In this document: one piece after another, positions 1 to 12,905 of the stretch | How positions within the stretch are numbered: the stretch's first letter is position 1 | How the letters are laid out: the number at the start of each line of letters is the position of its first letter | Assembly (NCBI GenBank): GCA_019671005.1 | Contig: CM033747.1 | Span: 23,835,188 to 23,899,187 of the forward strand | Length of the DNA: 64,000 nucleotides | Source: Hibiscus mutabilis | Lineage: Eukaryota > Streptophyta > Magnoliopsida > Malvales > Malvaceae | Reading direction: 5' to 3' | Notes under the pieces: generated by a model | What the model was told of the DNA's origin: nothing | Databases searched by the model: none | The model's input: only the letters and a program-made list of their open reading frames with translations | Position numbers and translations under genes: made by a program

Positions 1-949
1 AATGATTCTTCTTGCAAAAAAACAAAAGACAAAAAAAGAAAAGCAAAAGAAAGAAAGAAAAGACAAAAAGGACAAAAAAAGGCAAAAGAAAGAGAAAAAG
101 AAAAATAGGAGAGAAAAAAGTTCAGATCAATATAGATAGGGCATGTACAAGAAATCCAGTAGATCTAAGTTTGAATTATGAAGGAAATAATGAAGTGCTT
201 GACCTTAATGCACTAGTGGATTTTAAAAATGTTAAGATGAAGGTAGTCCAGTACACATATGTAGAATGACCAAATAAAAGTCAAAATCTTGGTGTTTCTG
301 CCAAGTCAAGTGATTGTTAGAAGACATGATGACTCTAGAAAAGTTGAGGGACTGCAGAATATTTCTCTGAAGTGATAACAGCCTAGAATTCAGTTGGAGA
401 TAGAATTTTTCATGACGTGGAATTAACTACAAGAGGCGTAGAGCATAAAAACATGAGACGGAGAGGCTGAAGAGTTCAGTAAGAAAAAGAAGATGTTTAG
501 TCCTATCACAATGCTATATTCAGGTTTGTTGGATTACTTCGTGCATAATCAACTTTTGGTGACAGTGCCCCAAAGTTTTATAAGTCTTTTCATGACATAG
601 TTTTGAAACACAGTCAGTGATCTCATTAGGAGTAGGCATTTATGTTTTGAGAATGGATAGTCTCGATTCTATAAAAGACCATTATTTTTCAGAGGAATTG
701 AGATAAAAGAGAATAGGCAGAATCCAAAGCAAGCTCTTGTAGGATATTCACTGTAGTTTGGGGTCTACCAGAATTAGAGTGATGTTTTGACATCTATCCC
801 TTCAAAGTTTCATTTACTGAAGAATACCCAACGTCAGATGCTCAAGATGATCCTGTTAGTGGAAAATCAAAGTCTAGATTAGATCTCATCCATGTTTCCT
901 ATTGTAAGCTATACTTCAAATTGCTCGAAGCTTTACCACATCATGTAAA
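1..949 (+). mobile_element. Tat-1: 5' part of a decayed Tat/Ogre-type Ty3/gypsy element, up to the interrupted gag
   Basis: This is A/G-rich sequence with a lysine-rich open stretch at 12-269 and no intact gene. The last ~100 bases (about 885-949) read as a gag fragment of the Tat/Ogre group. The same frame resumes at 8286 once the inserted element (950-8285) and one copy of its target duplication are removed. The 5' LTR and primer site of this element would lie to the left of the window. The lineage assignment rests mainly on the RT and integrase relics at 9380-11340; the first ~600 bases are assigned only by continuity. Confidence 0.55.
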
Positions 950-3887
950 TGTAACACCCCTTCTATGCCTGGTAGAAATTCGGGTCGAAAGGCGTTACCA
1001 GAAAAAATACATTGATCTATGCGGTAATTAGTAATCAGCATTCGGTAAATTAGTGTTATCAACAATATCAACAGATTCAATTAATCCGATATGAGCTGTG
1101 ATTATCCATTATAACCAAATTTGAATTTTTACAAGTTTTGGGGACCAATTTGTAATCCGATAAATTATAGGTCCATTTCAGAAATCAAGCTTACTACAAT
1201 GAAATTCGGTCAATAAAAAGTGTGTCTATGAATTTTCATGCCAATCAGAGTTCATTTACCCATTCAATTATTCCATACAATTTTCAGTGATTATTTTACA
1301 AGTTTCCAGGATTATTAACTAATTTACCTGTACTCGTACTGATACTCGAGAGGTCATATCGGTACGCCTATGTCAAGACCTTTAAGGTCGTTACAATTTA
1401 GAGTACTCGTATCGAAATAGCTAGGACCCATACCGATACGGGTTGACCAGCTTTGACCCGTTTCGATACACCCAGCAGACCGTACCGATGCAATTAAATT
1501 TCCAGATTACAGTGTTGACTTTCTGTATTGATATACCCCTTTGAGGTACCGATACAATATGTTGACCGTGTCCAAACATGCATACCCGTATCGATATGCC
1601 ATCACCCGTATCGATACTCCCTACACTAAAATGACAGATTTTCTCTGGTTTTTATCAAATTTGACCTACCAAATAGTACCCAAATGCAATGAAATTTTAC
1701 CAGGAACCTAATATCATCATAATCTACCCGCGTGTCAAATTTTATGATCATTTGAATTCATTTACTATGTTTTCACCTTTTGAAGCCAAATATGCATTTT
1801 TAGTCCTTTTTAGCCAAACCTTAAAAGTCATTTATAGCCATTAAGCTTGATACAAACCAAAAACATCATACACATTTCAAAAGGACCAAAAGCAACTGTT
1901 TTAACTACTTTGACACCATTCTAGAAGTTCATAGGGTCAATATACTTTACTTTAAGCTTGTTGTGACTTGTCAAACTTCCAACTAGCTTCGATCTCGAAC
2001 CAATAACTCTCTTAACCTGAAAAGAATGGAAATGAATGCATTAGGCTTACTTAGCCTAAGCAAGGTCATCATAAACAATGCCAATAATCTATATGCATTC
2101 ACATACATGCTTTAACAATCATCCAATGACAATATATCAATAACCAATAGCAATGTATCAACAACCAATATCAATAAGTCAATAATCAATATTAATATCA
2201 ATGAATCAATAGCAATAGTCAATAATTTCCTTGGATCGATTGCACGGTATATGGATACACGAATTCCTCCACATCGCCAAATATAATAGTGGTCTAGTCA
2301 TATATCCTCCGCCGCACTAATTTGACCAAATCACAACATCCCTCCGCCGCACCAAAATAAAGGTCGTAGCCCAACCCGTACCAATGAGCTCATGAATTCT
2401 ATGGCATGCCAATCATATCCAACACTCTCGAGTCCAAGGTTCAATAATCAATAATTCAACAATGGTAATTCAATAACAATAGTTCCATAGCAATAGATCT
2501 ATAGCAATGAATCGGTAGCAATGTTTCAATACAATAAATCAATAACAATAATTTCCATAGCAATAGGCATGTTTCAATATCAATAAAAAATAGCCAATAA
2601 TCAATGACTAATAGTTCTATATGGTAATGTTTCAATGATTTTGATGACAACAATAATGATACTTAAGACATGAAATTGATGCAACACTCACCCATACTTA
2701 CCTATTTGGATTTCCAACAACTTTTTTATTCAATAACTTCAATACAATGGTTAGCAAGGCAATAATCAATACTCAATGATTCGGGATAGGCACCTAGCCT
2801 AATCCTAAGACTTTGATTACACTCACCTCAATTCTGAAGCTATTACGAATCTCGGATTACGATTCCCTTATTCTTAGCCATTGTTGGAGATGATGGATTG
2901 GCTTTCTCTAATTCTTGAGCTAGGTGACAACAAAGGGAATTGTTAGAATCAATACTTAGATTGAAGAATCAAAGATTTAGCTTTAATCTCCTAACTTCAA
3001 ATCAAAATTAAACTTCAATCTTCCATAGGCTTGAGAAATTGTTTGAGGCTTTTTCTTACCAATACGATGGCTAACAAATGGTATAGAGAAATTGATGAAA
3101 GCTTGCACAAACAAGGGAGGTGCTTGCTTAAGCTTAGGTTGAAGACAACAATGGAGGTGTGAGCTTAAGGTGCTTGCTTTGGGAAATATGGAAGATAGCA
3201 AAAGGTCTCGGTGTTAACAACTTGGGAAAATTTTTTCACTCTTCAATATATATTTCCATTTAACTAATAGGTTACCTTTAGCTAAGGGTAAACCATTTTA
3301 AAATTCCCACCTCACCTACAACCAATAGCAAGGTTTCCTTTATGGGTAGGAAACTATTTTAAAACCATTTCCATTTTTCAATATTAAAGATAGGTATAAT
3401 GGATATCAAATAGCCATCATCTCATCTTACAAACCTGTAAGGATTTCACGTGGGGTTGCCTAAGCAAGGAGATGAATCATCCTCAAAATAGGATAATTAC
3501 GAGGTTAGTCCCTCAACTTTCCAGAATTTACTCATTTACCCCCAAACTTTCAATTCTTGCAAATTGGTCACTAAAACAGTTTTGATAGACACCCGTACTG
3601 ATATGCGTTTATGGACGTATCGATACGGCTAGCCAGAATTCGGTAAGTTATTTAGAAACTGAATGATTTGTATCGATACGGGGGTCCTACCGTATCGATA
3701 CGCTAAGCTTGAATTTAGAATTTTAAAGGTTTCAATAAGGTCCCTAACTAAGATTTGACTCAATTAGAGTCTATCATCAATAAAATTGACCACATGGTCA
3801 ACTCCGATACAATTTTTAGAAATTTTAGTATAGGGTTTTCGATCGCCAAAACCCTATTCTAACTAGACCAGTTTTTAGGGTATTACA
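950..3887 (-). repeat. 3' LTR of element A
   Basis: A 2,938-bp LTR with ends TGTAACACC and GGTATTACA as read on +. It contains two clusters of short palindromes of the form GTAYCGRTAC (about 1330-1620 and 3590-3705), AT-rich spacer and several short non-coding open frames. The matching LTR is at 5359-8285. The polypurine tract lies directly next to it at 3888. Confidence 0.9.
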
Positions 3888-3901
3888 ATTCTCTCCCCTC
3901 T
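3888..3901 (-). other. Polypurine tract of element A
   Basis: On the minus strand this reads AGAGGGGAGAGAAT and abuts the LTR start at 3887. This is the normal position of the plus-strand primer for LTR retrotransposon replication. Confidence 0.85.
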
Positions 3902-3979
3902 AAAAAAAATCATCCTTGAATTTTTACCTGAAACGATGTCGAGATCATCTTCTTTTCCTTTGCCCCTCACGTGGTATAT

Positions 3980-5218
3980 TTATGTAGAAGCCTTAGATTC
4001 AGGTCGATAGGATGCCTTGGATGAATCACCAGGCTTTTCGAAAGATCCTTGCCTTACTCCTTTGCCTCGGAAGGATCGAGCAGAGGATGACGGTTTAACC
4101 GATGCAGAGGTGGACTTAACGGTATTTTTAGGGCAATCGCGAATTAGATGTCCTATCTCACCATAAAAGAAACATGCCCCCGACTTCTTACAGCATTGCC
4201 CTTCAGGGTGCCTGTGTTGACAGAAGTTGCAAACTGGAAGTTGCGCCTCTGATCTAGAGCCACCAACACTTTCAATGGAATTTGCACTAGGATAGAACGG
4301 GGTCACAGCTTGAGGCTTAGCAATGTATTCAGGATGGGACAACTATGAATACTCTTTTTGTTTCTGATCCTAATGCTTCCCCTTTTTGAAAGATTCAGAA
4401 GAATGAGAGTCATCTCGATATCTTTTGCCTGATCCACTGGATTTTTGAGCTTTCTGAGCAGATTCAGTAGCCTTAACCCTGTTCACAAGGTTCATTCAGA
4501 TGTACTGCTCTGTAGGACTTCACATAGGGCGTAGGACTTCATTCAGACCATTGATGAACATTCTACATTTCTCTTATTCTTTCTTAATGTACTCAGCCCT
4601 GTATCGGCAGTACTTGCAAAAATCATGGATGCACTGCTCCACAAGTCGTTCTCATTGTTTCAAATAAAGGAAGGTGTCCCGCCTTTCAACAATGTAGTAC
4701 TCACTGATGTACTTCTTTCAGAATTCACAAAGGAAGAATTCCCAGGTCACTGCTTCTTCAGGAACCGCAAGGATGATAGTCTCCCACCAATACAATGTTT
4801 CCTCAGCTAACAGTGATATAGCACACTCAAGCTTGTGTTTATCATAACACTGCAGCTGCTTGGTCAGGATTCGAAGAGTACTGTCTAGCCAACACTCAGC
4901 AATTTCAGGATTTTTGCCATTATGACCGGTGAAAGAGTAGGCCCGATGTTGAGATAGCTTATCAATAGGAGCTCAGGCATTTGGAACAACAACGATAGGA
5001 GGTTGAAAGGTTTGCTCAACCCTCACTGAGGTCATGAATACTTTGAACATGTCTTTTATGTTCTTATAGCATTCAGCTTGAGCAACTTGTATCCCGGGCT
5101 CAAGATTTTGCACAGAAAGATTTTGCGAATTTGGAGGATCTCCTCCTCTATTCTCCTCACCATGAGTTAAGGAGCCGGTAACATGCTCATCTATAAGAGT
5201 CTGGTCAGGGTTAGACAT
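3980..5218 (-). pseudogene. Degenerate gag of element A
   Basis: The capsid/nucleocapsid gene of a Ty3/gypsy element, on the minus strand. A candidate start is at 5218, 124 bases from the LTR. The middle (about 4970-4500) carries the retrotransposon gag core (CWLD..L ... C.I..L...A..WW). The C-terminal part (4342-3980) carries the nucleic-acid-binding fingers. The first has the C-x2-C-x3-H-x4-C form (CNFCQHRHPEGQC). The second has lost its second cysteine (Tyr in place of Cys in CFFYGEIGH). Several in-frame stops interrupt the middle, so no full protein can be made. No pol follows. Confidence 0.8.
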
Positions 5219-5342
5219 CTATAAATAAAGAGATCAGATTATCTGGCAAGTCACAATATACAATAATAACTCTTAGGTGGCAAAGTAACACAATAATCAA
5301 TACAATAAGCTTCGGTTTAGACCTAGAATCGACTAAACTCAA

Positions 5343-5354
5343 GCTCTGATACTA
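5343..5354 (-). other. Primer binding site of element A (initiator tRNA-Met type)
   Basis: The minus strand reads TAGTATCAGAGC, one base away from TGGTATCAGAGC, the complement of the 3' end of plant initiator tRNA-Met. It lies 4 bases inside the LTR border at 5359. Confidence 0.85.
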
Positions 5355-5358
5355 CAAA

Positions 5359-8285
5359 TGTAACACCCCCTTCCCGGCCTGGTAGAAATTCAGGTCGGAA
5401 GGCGTTACCAGAAAACACTACAGTGATCTATGCAGTAATTAGTAATCAACATTCGGTAAATTAGCGTTATCAACAATATCAACAGATTCAATTAACCCAA
5501 TATGAGCTGTGATGATCCATTATAACCAAATTTGAACTTTTTACAAGTTCTGGGGACTAATCTGTAATTCGATAAATTATAGGTCCATTTTAGAAATCAA
5601 GCTTACTAAAATGAAATTCGGTCAATAAACAGTGTGTCTATGAATTTTCATGCCAATCAGAGTTTATTTACCCATTCAATTATTCCATACAATTTTCAGT
5701 GATTATTATACAAGTTTTTAGGATTATTAACTAATTTACTTGTACCCGTACCGATACTCAAGAGGCTGTATCAGTACGCCTAAGTCAATACTGTTAAGGT
5801 CGTTACAATTCAGAGTACCCGTATCGAAACAGCTAGGACTCATACCGATACGGGTTGACCAACTTTGACCCATTTCGATACACCCAACAGACTGTATAGA
5901 TGCAATTAAATTTCCAAATTATAGTGTTGACTTTCTGTACTGATACGCCCCTTTGACGTACTGATATGCTATATTGACCGTGTCCAAACATGCATACCCG
6001 TATCGATACGCCATCACCCGTATCGATACTCCCTACACTAAAATGACAGATTTGCTATGTTTTTTTTATCAAATTTGACCTACCAAACAGTACTCAAATG
6101 CAACGAAATTTTACCAGCAACCTAATATCATCATAATCTACCCATATGTCAAATTTTATGATCATTTGAATTCATTTACTACGTTTTCACCTTTTGAAGC
6201 CAAATATACATTTTTAGTCATTTTTAGCCAAACCTGAAAAGTCATTTATGGCCATTAAGCCTGATACAAACCAAAAACATCATACACATTTCGAAAGGAC
6301 CAAAAGCAATTGTTTTAACTACTCTGACACCATTCTAGGAGTTCATAGGGTCAATATACTTTACTTTAAGCTTTTTGTGACTTGCCAAACTTCCAACTGG
6401 CTCCAATCTCGAACCAATAACTCTCTTAACCTAAAATGCATGGAAATGAATGCATTAGGCTTACTTAGCCTAAGTGAGGTAATCATAAACAATGCCAATA
6501 ATCTATATACATTCACATACATGCTTCAACAATCATCCAATGACAATATATCAATAGCCAATAGCAATGTATCAATAGCCAATGTCAATAAGTCAATAAT
6601 CAATAACAATATCAATGAATCAATAGCAATAGTCAATAATTTCCTTGGATTGATTGCATGGTATATGGATACACGAATTCCTCCATATCGCCAAATACAA
6701 TAGTGGTCTAGTCATATATCCTTCGTCGCACCAATTTGACCAAATCACAACATCCCTTCGCCGCACCAATATAAAGGTTGTAGCCCAACCCGTACCAATG
6801 AGCTCATGAATTCTATGGCATGCCAGTTGTATCCAATACACTCGATTACAATGTTCAATAATCAATAATACAATGATGGTAATTCAATAACAATAGATCC
6901 ATAGCAATGAATCAGTAGCAATGTTTCAATACAATAAATCAATAACAATAATTTCCATAGCAATAGGCATGTTTCAATATCAATATACAATAGCCAATAA
7001 TCAATGATCAATAGTTCTATATGGCAATGTTTCAATGATTTCGATGACAACAATAGTGATACATCAGACATGGAATTGATGCAACACTCACCCATACTTA
7101 CCTATATGGCTTTCCGACAATGTTTTTATTTAATAATTTCAATACAATGGTTAGCAAGGCAATAATCAATACTCAATGATTCGGGATAGGTACCTAGCCT
7201 TATCTCGAGACTCTGATTACACTCACCTCAATTTTGAAGCTATTACGACTCTCAGATTATGATTCCCTTATTCTTAGCCTTTGTTGGAGATGATGGATTG
7301 GCTTTCTCCTATTCTTGAGCTAGGTGACAACAAAGGGAATTGTTAGAATCAATACTTAGATTGAAGAATCAAAGATTTAGCTTTAAGCTCCTAACTTCAA
7401 ATCAAAATTAAACTTCAATCTTCCATAGGCTTGAGAAATTGTTTGAGGCTTTTGCTTACCAATATGGTGGCTAACAAACGGTATAGAGAAATTGATGAAA
7501 GCTTGCACAAACAAGGGATGTGCTTTCTTAAGCTTAGGTTGAAGACAACAATGGTGGTGTGAGCTTAAGGTGCTTGCTTTAGGAAAGATAGAAGATAGCT
7601 AAAGGTCTCGGTGTTAACAACTTAGCTAAATGTTTTCACTCTTTAATGTATCTTTCCTTTTAACCAATAGGTTACCTTTAGCTAAGGGTAAACCATTTTA
7701 AAATTCCCACCTCACCTACAACCAATAGCAAAGTTTCCTTCATGGGTAGGAAAACTATTTTAAAACCATTTCCATTTTCCAATATTAAAGATAGTTATAA
7801 TAGCTATCAAATAGCCATCATCTCATCTTACAAACCCACTAGGATTTCACGTGGGGTTGCCTAAGCAAGGAGATGAATCATCCTTAAAATGGGATAATTA
7901 CGAGGTTAGTCCCTCAACTTTCCAGAATTTACTTATTTACCCCCAAACTTTCAATTCTTGCAAATTGGTCACTAAAATAGTTTTGACAGACACCCATACC
8001 GATACGCATTTATGGACGTATCTATACGGCTAGCCAAAATTTGGTAAGTTAGTTAGAAACTGAAGGATCCATATTGATACAGGTCCTACCGTATCGATAC
8101 GCTAAGCTTGAATTTAGAATTTTAAAGGTTTCGATAAGGTCCCTAACTAAGATTTGACACAATTAGAGTCTATCATCAATAAAATTGACCACACGGTCAA
8201 CTCCGATAAAATATTTAGACATTTTGGAGTAGGGATTTCGATCGCCAGAACCCTATTTTGACTAGGCCATTTTCGGGGTGTTACA
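5359..8285 (-). repeat. 5' LTR of element A
   Basis: A 2,927-bp LTR, start TGTAACACCCCC, end GGGGTGTTACA. It is collinear with 950-3887 over its whole length with scattered substitutions and small indels. It carries the same two palindrome clusters (about 5745-6030 and 7990-8105). Confidence 0.9.
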
Positions 8286-8452
8286 GTGAAACCTTTAAAG
8301 CCCCGTCATCCTAGTTGTTACAACATTAGGAATCATTGTGAGTATCATAATGGAGTCCATGCTCATAACATTGAAGATTGTTACACTTACAAGCGGCAGG
8401 TTCAAAACTTTCTGAACCAGTGCATTTTGGAGGTCGACACTGAAGGTTAATC
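8286..8452 (+). pseudogene. Tat-1 gag, C-terminal finger region
   Basis: From 8286 the frame runs open to a stop near 8450. It contains a CEYH...H.IEDC pattern followed by a lysine-rich segment, as in the gag C-terminus of Tat/Ogre elements. It is the continuation of the frame that ends at 949. The target duplication of element A splits it cleanly. Confidence 0.65.
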
Positions 8453-9379
8453 CATTAAGATCTGTAACTCAAAACGTGATTGGAACCAATGCAATTGCAT
8501 TGTGTGGAAATCAAGTGTTAAAAGACGTCAAGAAAAGAAAAAAATGAAGAGCGAGGTGAAACTAATTAAGAATCATCACCCTTCAAGGAAGAAGCCTCGA
8601 ATAGACATGCCCATTAAAACTTTCAACACATCCAGCCAACATCTATAATCTAGACGTCAACTAAAAGATGTTAATTTCCACATGCAAATGATTGAACATT
8701 ATATGGAAAAGAGCAAATAGTTGATTGAAGAAAAAAGGAAACTCATAGGCAGGATAGTCTTAATTCAAGATCCAATGAGAACATCAGAACATAAGCAAGA
8801 AGGGGCATGTCTTTGTGCTGGTAAAGGAAAGATATAAAGAATTGTTGATAGAATTAAAGTGACAAAAATTCACTCAGGTTTTCCTTGATTAATGATTGAG
8901 AGTTGGAACACAGGAGATATGTCTATAGTTTTAGGACCATTATAGAGTAAAACCCTGAACCATCCCAATCGCTTTTGCCCGCGAGCATTGGGTGTCCTTT
9001 GTAAGGGAAACTATTTCGATTTATTTGTTTTTGATGCTTGTTTCTTACATATTTTTTCTCAAATGGAAAACATGCATTCTTAAAATATTCATTCTCTTCA
9101 AATATATGTACATATTCCCAATTTCTTTGCAGGGCTCCTATTATTAACTGTATGAATGAATCAGACACTAATCCCGAAATAAAGTAGTCCATATGTTTGA
9201 CGGAGGTGAATGAATGCAAAGATGAAAAGGAAATTGATTTCCCCAATAAATTATCAAGACTGATCAAAAAAAGAGAAAAAATAGATTATACCTCACAAGG
9301 AAGAGATTGAGATTCTAAATTTTGGGACTTGAGATGAAAAGCGAGAAGTAAAGATCAATTCAACTTTCTCAACTAAAAC
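8453..9379 (+). mobile_element. Tat-1 internal region between gag and RT, no readable gene
   Basis: This lies between the gag relic and the RT relic, where protease and spacer would be expected. It is full of stops in all frames and I could not identify a protease active-site motif. A 114-codon open frame on the other strand (8923-9267) has no recognisable features. Confidence 0.4.
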
Positions 9380-9940
9380 AAGGCATGATTTGATTGAATT
9401 TCTGCAAGAATTATAAGACATCTTCGCATGGTATTACTAGGATATATTGGAGGTTAGATACAGACATTGTTATTCACAAATTACACATAAGGCCTGAATG
9501 CAAGCCCGTTTAGCAAAATCTTAGAAGAATGAAGACAAAAATGTTGTACAAAAGCAATTTGATGTTGAACTCCTCAAGATGGTCGAGACCTTAATAAAGT
9601 GTACCTGAAAAAAATTCTTTTGATTTGAAGGATGCAGAGAAAACAACATTTATAATCATGGGAGACTCATTTTGCTGCAAGCTAATTCCATTTGGATTGA
9701 AAGCATTAGGCAACATATCAGAGGGCCATGGTAACCGAAATAAAGATGGATGCAAAATTCAAGAAAGATTCCCCAAAGATTGAGAAAGTATCAGTTGAAG
9801 CCCAATCCGTCAAAATATACTTTTGGAGCCACATTTGGGAAACTCGTGAGTTTTGTAGTCAGTAAAAATGGAACTAAAATTAACCCCGACAAAGTGAAAG
9901 CTATTCAAAATCTTTCTCTTTCGAGAAAAAAAAAGTAAAA
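9380..9940 (+). pseudogene. Tat-1 reverse transcriptase relic
   Basis: Several frames carry recognisable RT pieces in order. An N-terminal part lies near 9395-9520 (FAW.. and a K-P-x-K/Q-type segment). A central piece with EKTTFI and PFGLK lies near 9635-9705. A C-terminal segment at 9770-9930 reads RLRKYQLKPNPSKYTFG then G-x5-VS..G..I.PDKVKAI. The sequence between the first two pieces, which would include the palm aspartates, is deleted. Multiple stops and frameshifts make it non-functional. The wording of the C-terminal segment is typical of the Tat/Ogre lineage. Confidence 0.8.
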
Positions 9941-10599
9941 GAAAAAAAGAAAGAAACAAAAAAGAGGAAGAAGCGCAGGGAGATTGAATTATACAACGTG
10001 ATTGACTAACAAAATGTGATCCAGTGTTCAAGTTGTTGACGAAGACTGGTCCAAGAGTATAGAATGAAGAATGCAAGGAAATCCTAGAAAGATCAAGAAA
10101 CGTTTATCAAATTCCTAATTCTAATAACATTGGTTCTAGATAAGTCGTTGATCCTTTATTTAACGGACTATAAAAACTCAATGAGGTGTGTACTAGGCCA
10201 ACATGATGAAACCAGAAGAAGGAAAGAGTTATTTATTATTTGAGCAAAGATTCACCAATTACAAACTACAGTACTCGCCAGTTCAAAAGCTTTGGTTTGG
10301 GTAACTCGAAGTCCCGGACAATATATATTGATCTCAAGATTAGATCTTTTGAAATTCTTGATGGAAGCACCATCATTGACTGGGAATGGCTCGTTCGCAA
10401 ATATTATTATCAGAGTTTGATATAGCCAGAAAGCAATAAAGGAGAGGCAATAATGGGTTTCTTGGTGAGAAGTGCTTTAGATGATTACGAGTCACTGAAC
10501 TTTAATCTCCCAGATGAAGATTGGATGTGCATAACAAAAGGTAAAAGGAAAGAAACCCCTATAAGCTTATGTTTGAGAGAGCATGCAATGCCTTTTGCT
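9941..10599 (+). mobile_element. Tat-1 between RT and integrase (RNase H region expected), unreadable
   Basis: RNase H is expected here but I could not locate its catalytic residues. One 61-codon frame (10240-10425) is open but unassigned. Confidence 0.35.
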
Positions 10600-11345
10600 A
10601 TATAAGACGAATTTATCCAAAAGCCTCCAATAGACACCATGTTATCCTGGTCATGATTGATTACTTCACCAAGTGGGTAAAAGCTACTTCTTATATGATA
10701 TTACAAGAGCAACAGTTTACAAGCCCTTGAAGAAAGAGATTATTGTCGATATAGATTGCCAGAGAATCATCATTGATAGTATCTCTAGTTTGAACAACAA
10801 GATGGTAGCAGGAGTTTTGTGAGCAGTTCAAGATAAAACACCATAATCATGTGACCTATCATCTAGAGATGAAAGAGGCAGTGGATGCAGCAAATAAAAA
10901 CATCAAAAAGATTATCTCGAAGAATTACAAAGACGACATAAGAAATTATCATTGGCCACTTATGCATATTGATCCATAGTGTTCACTTCAACAAGGACAA
11001 CATCGCATTCATTGGTCTAGGGGATGGAAGCAGTGTTACCAATTGAGGTTGAGATTCTGTCACTAGGTATTGACAGATGTTAAATTGAACAACGCAGAAT
11101 GAGTGTAAGCGAGATAAGGTTAGTTGAATCTCATTGAAGAGATAAGAGTGAAAGAAATTTTATATGGTTAGATGTACCAAGGGAACGATGCGAGCTCACA
11201 ACAATGAAAGTTCGTCCAAGAGAATTTCGAAAAGAGGATCTAGTTCTTAAAAAGATCTTGCTAATTCATAAAGATTTTCATGGAAACTAGATACCTAATT
11301 GAAAGGGCTATACATTATCAATGAGGCATTTATCGTTGATTTTAA
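10600..11345 (+). pseudogene. Tat-1 integrase relic
   Basis: The start of the integrase core is readable at about 10630-10700 (HHVILVMIDYFTKWVKATSY). Broken pieces follow at about 10760-10930 (the segment before the catalytic glutamate and the EAANKNI-like segment, here with stops). Further pieces near 11040-11300 correspond to the C-terminal part. Stops and frameshifts occur throughout. Order RT then integrase supports Ty3/gypsy, and the phrase IDYFTKWV supports Tat/Ogre. Confidence 0.8.
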
Positions 11346-12339
11346 CAAGAGATAGGCGAAGATGAGTTAAGTAATTCAGTGGACTCAGACTCGGTTAAGA
11401 AGTGTTATGCTCAAAGAATTAAAAAATAAATTGAAAAAGGTAAATTAAAGAGGAAAAGCAGAGTGAAAACCCAAAAAGGCCACTGAAAAAAAGGCCTTAG
11501 TTATCAAAAAATGAAAAAGAGAAAAAAGAGAAAAATCAAATCAAAAGAAAAAATGGGTTCAAGATGAAAATTTGCAAAGGGCGTCTTGAAACCAAAGGAG
11601 GATTTGAGTTGAAAACCTAAAAGGGCAGCTCAAAAGCATTCTTAAGATTAGGCATCCAACAAGAAACCTTCTCGAAAATCTACAATTTTGAGGAATTTTA
11701 TGGTTGGAAGCTCTATTTTGGTTGATAGGCTCTCACATCCTTCATACAGTGGATACTTGGGGCATTGTATTGGTTTTGTTTTATCATGTTTTCCATGACT
11801 TATCAAATTATTCCATTTTCTCAAATTTAGTAAAATAGTATTTTGAGCCTTTCTCTTATCGTTTCAACAAGTATCTGGCTGGTAAATTGATTAGGCACAA
11901 GAAAAACAAAGGATTTCATGGGTATTATTATGATGTACTAATCCTTTAGTGTAGATAGAATAGTAGGTGACCTCGATACTTGTTTAATGATCAAAAGTAT
12001 GTCGAGGAAATGACACAACTCTATGATTCTGAAACATTTAAACAAAAGCTACAACCAGATCAATTCACTAAAGGTTTATCCTATTCAAAAGCAGAGATAT
12101 TTACTTATGAGGCATTGCAAGACAAGAAAGCTTTGTGAATGTTTAAGTGAGCAAAGATAATAGTTGAATTCAAGGTTGAGTGGGGCAATGCTACAAAAAA
12201 GAACATTACATGAGAATATGTTTCATGCCAGTGAATAGAGTCCGCAAATTAGAACAACAAAAGTTAATGCTCTCTTTGTGAATCATGAATGAAATGCTGG
12301 TTGAGAAGTTGAACGAAGAAGCATCAAGAGTGGTTTTAC
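11346..12339 (+). mobile_element. Tat-1 untranslated 3' region, purine-rich part
   Basis: A lysine-codon-rich A/G tract (about 11410-11600) is followed by AT-rich sequence without genes. Tat/Ogre elements have a long untranslated region between pol and the 3' LTR, and this fits that position. Confidence 0.5.
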
Positions 12340-12745
12340 AAGAGTGTGATCGTTCTGGACTTTGCCCCATTTTAGAATAATATATAGTTTAGCTTTTTCA
12401 AACTTTATCAACATTTCAAAGGAATAAGGAGTATAGTGATTCTGGGCTTCGCAGCATTTCAGAAGAACATATAGTCTGACTTTTCAGACCTTATCAAACA
12501 TTTCAGAAAAATGAAGAGTGTAACTATCCTGGGCTTTGTTGTATTTCAAAAGAATAGATAGTTTGACTTTTTAGATTTCACAAAAATTTTAGAAGAATGA
12601 AGGGTGGCATTATTCTAGGCTTCGCAACATTTTAGAAAAATGGATAGTGTATCTTTCTCAGACTTCGTCAACATTTCCAGAAGAACAAATAGTTTAACTT
12701 TTTCAGACTTCACCAACATTTTAGAGGAATGAAAAGTTAGATTGT
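12340..12745 (+). repeat. Degenerate ~43-bp tandem repeats in Tat-1 3' region
   Basis: About nine copies of a unit around CATTTTAGAAGAATG alternate with GACTTC.C/ACCAA-type segments. They begin near 12371, 12411, 12458, 12500, 12540, 12585, 12630, 12671 and 12716. Copies are diverged. Tandem repeats in this position are a known habit of Tat/Ogre elements. Confidence 0.7.
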
Positions 12746-12905
12746 TTTTGGACTTCACCAACTTTGTAGAAAAATTTGTGCTTTTGGAACCTTTAAAGAG
12801 AGGTGGATTAACATCTCCAACAGTGAATGGGGATCAATTTTTTTGCAGAGAAAAGTGGATCAATGTTTCCAAGAAGGATGAAGGAGTTCATATTGAGAAC
12901 AACTG

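Larger units (their letters stand above)
950..8285 (-). mobile_element. Gag-only non-autonomous Ty3/gypsy LTR retrotransposon (element A)
   Basis: The element is complete and lies on the minus strand. Two direct LTRs (950-3887, 5359-8285) flank an internal region of only 1,471 bp, which contains a broken gag and no reverse transcriptase, RNase H or integrase. Ends are TG..CA (TGTAACACC.../...TTACA). Target duplication is GTAAA at 945-949 and GTGAA at 8286-8290 (4 of 5 match). A primer site for initiator tRNA-Met and a polypurine tract sit at the expected LTR borders and fix the orientation. The first 110 bases of the two LTRs differ at roughly one base in ten, so the insertion is old. It must have used pol proteins from a relative. 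It lies inside the gag of Tat-1. Confidence 0.9.

Noticed and set aside
5343..5354. tRNA gene fragment
   Set aside because: This and the sites at 22621, 39751 and 57068 match only tRNA 3' ends and sit at LTR borders, so they are primer sites. No full tRNA gene was seen anywhere.
6248..7095. Open frames of 77 to 151 codons on both strands
   Set aside because: They lie in the LTR of element A, are rich in Ile/Asn/Leu from simple ATA/CAAT repeats, and are not conserved in the matching LTR at 950-3887.
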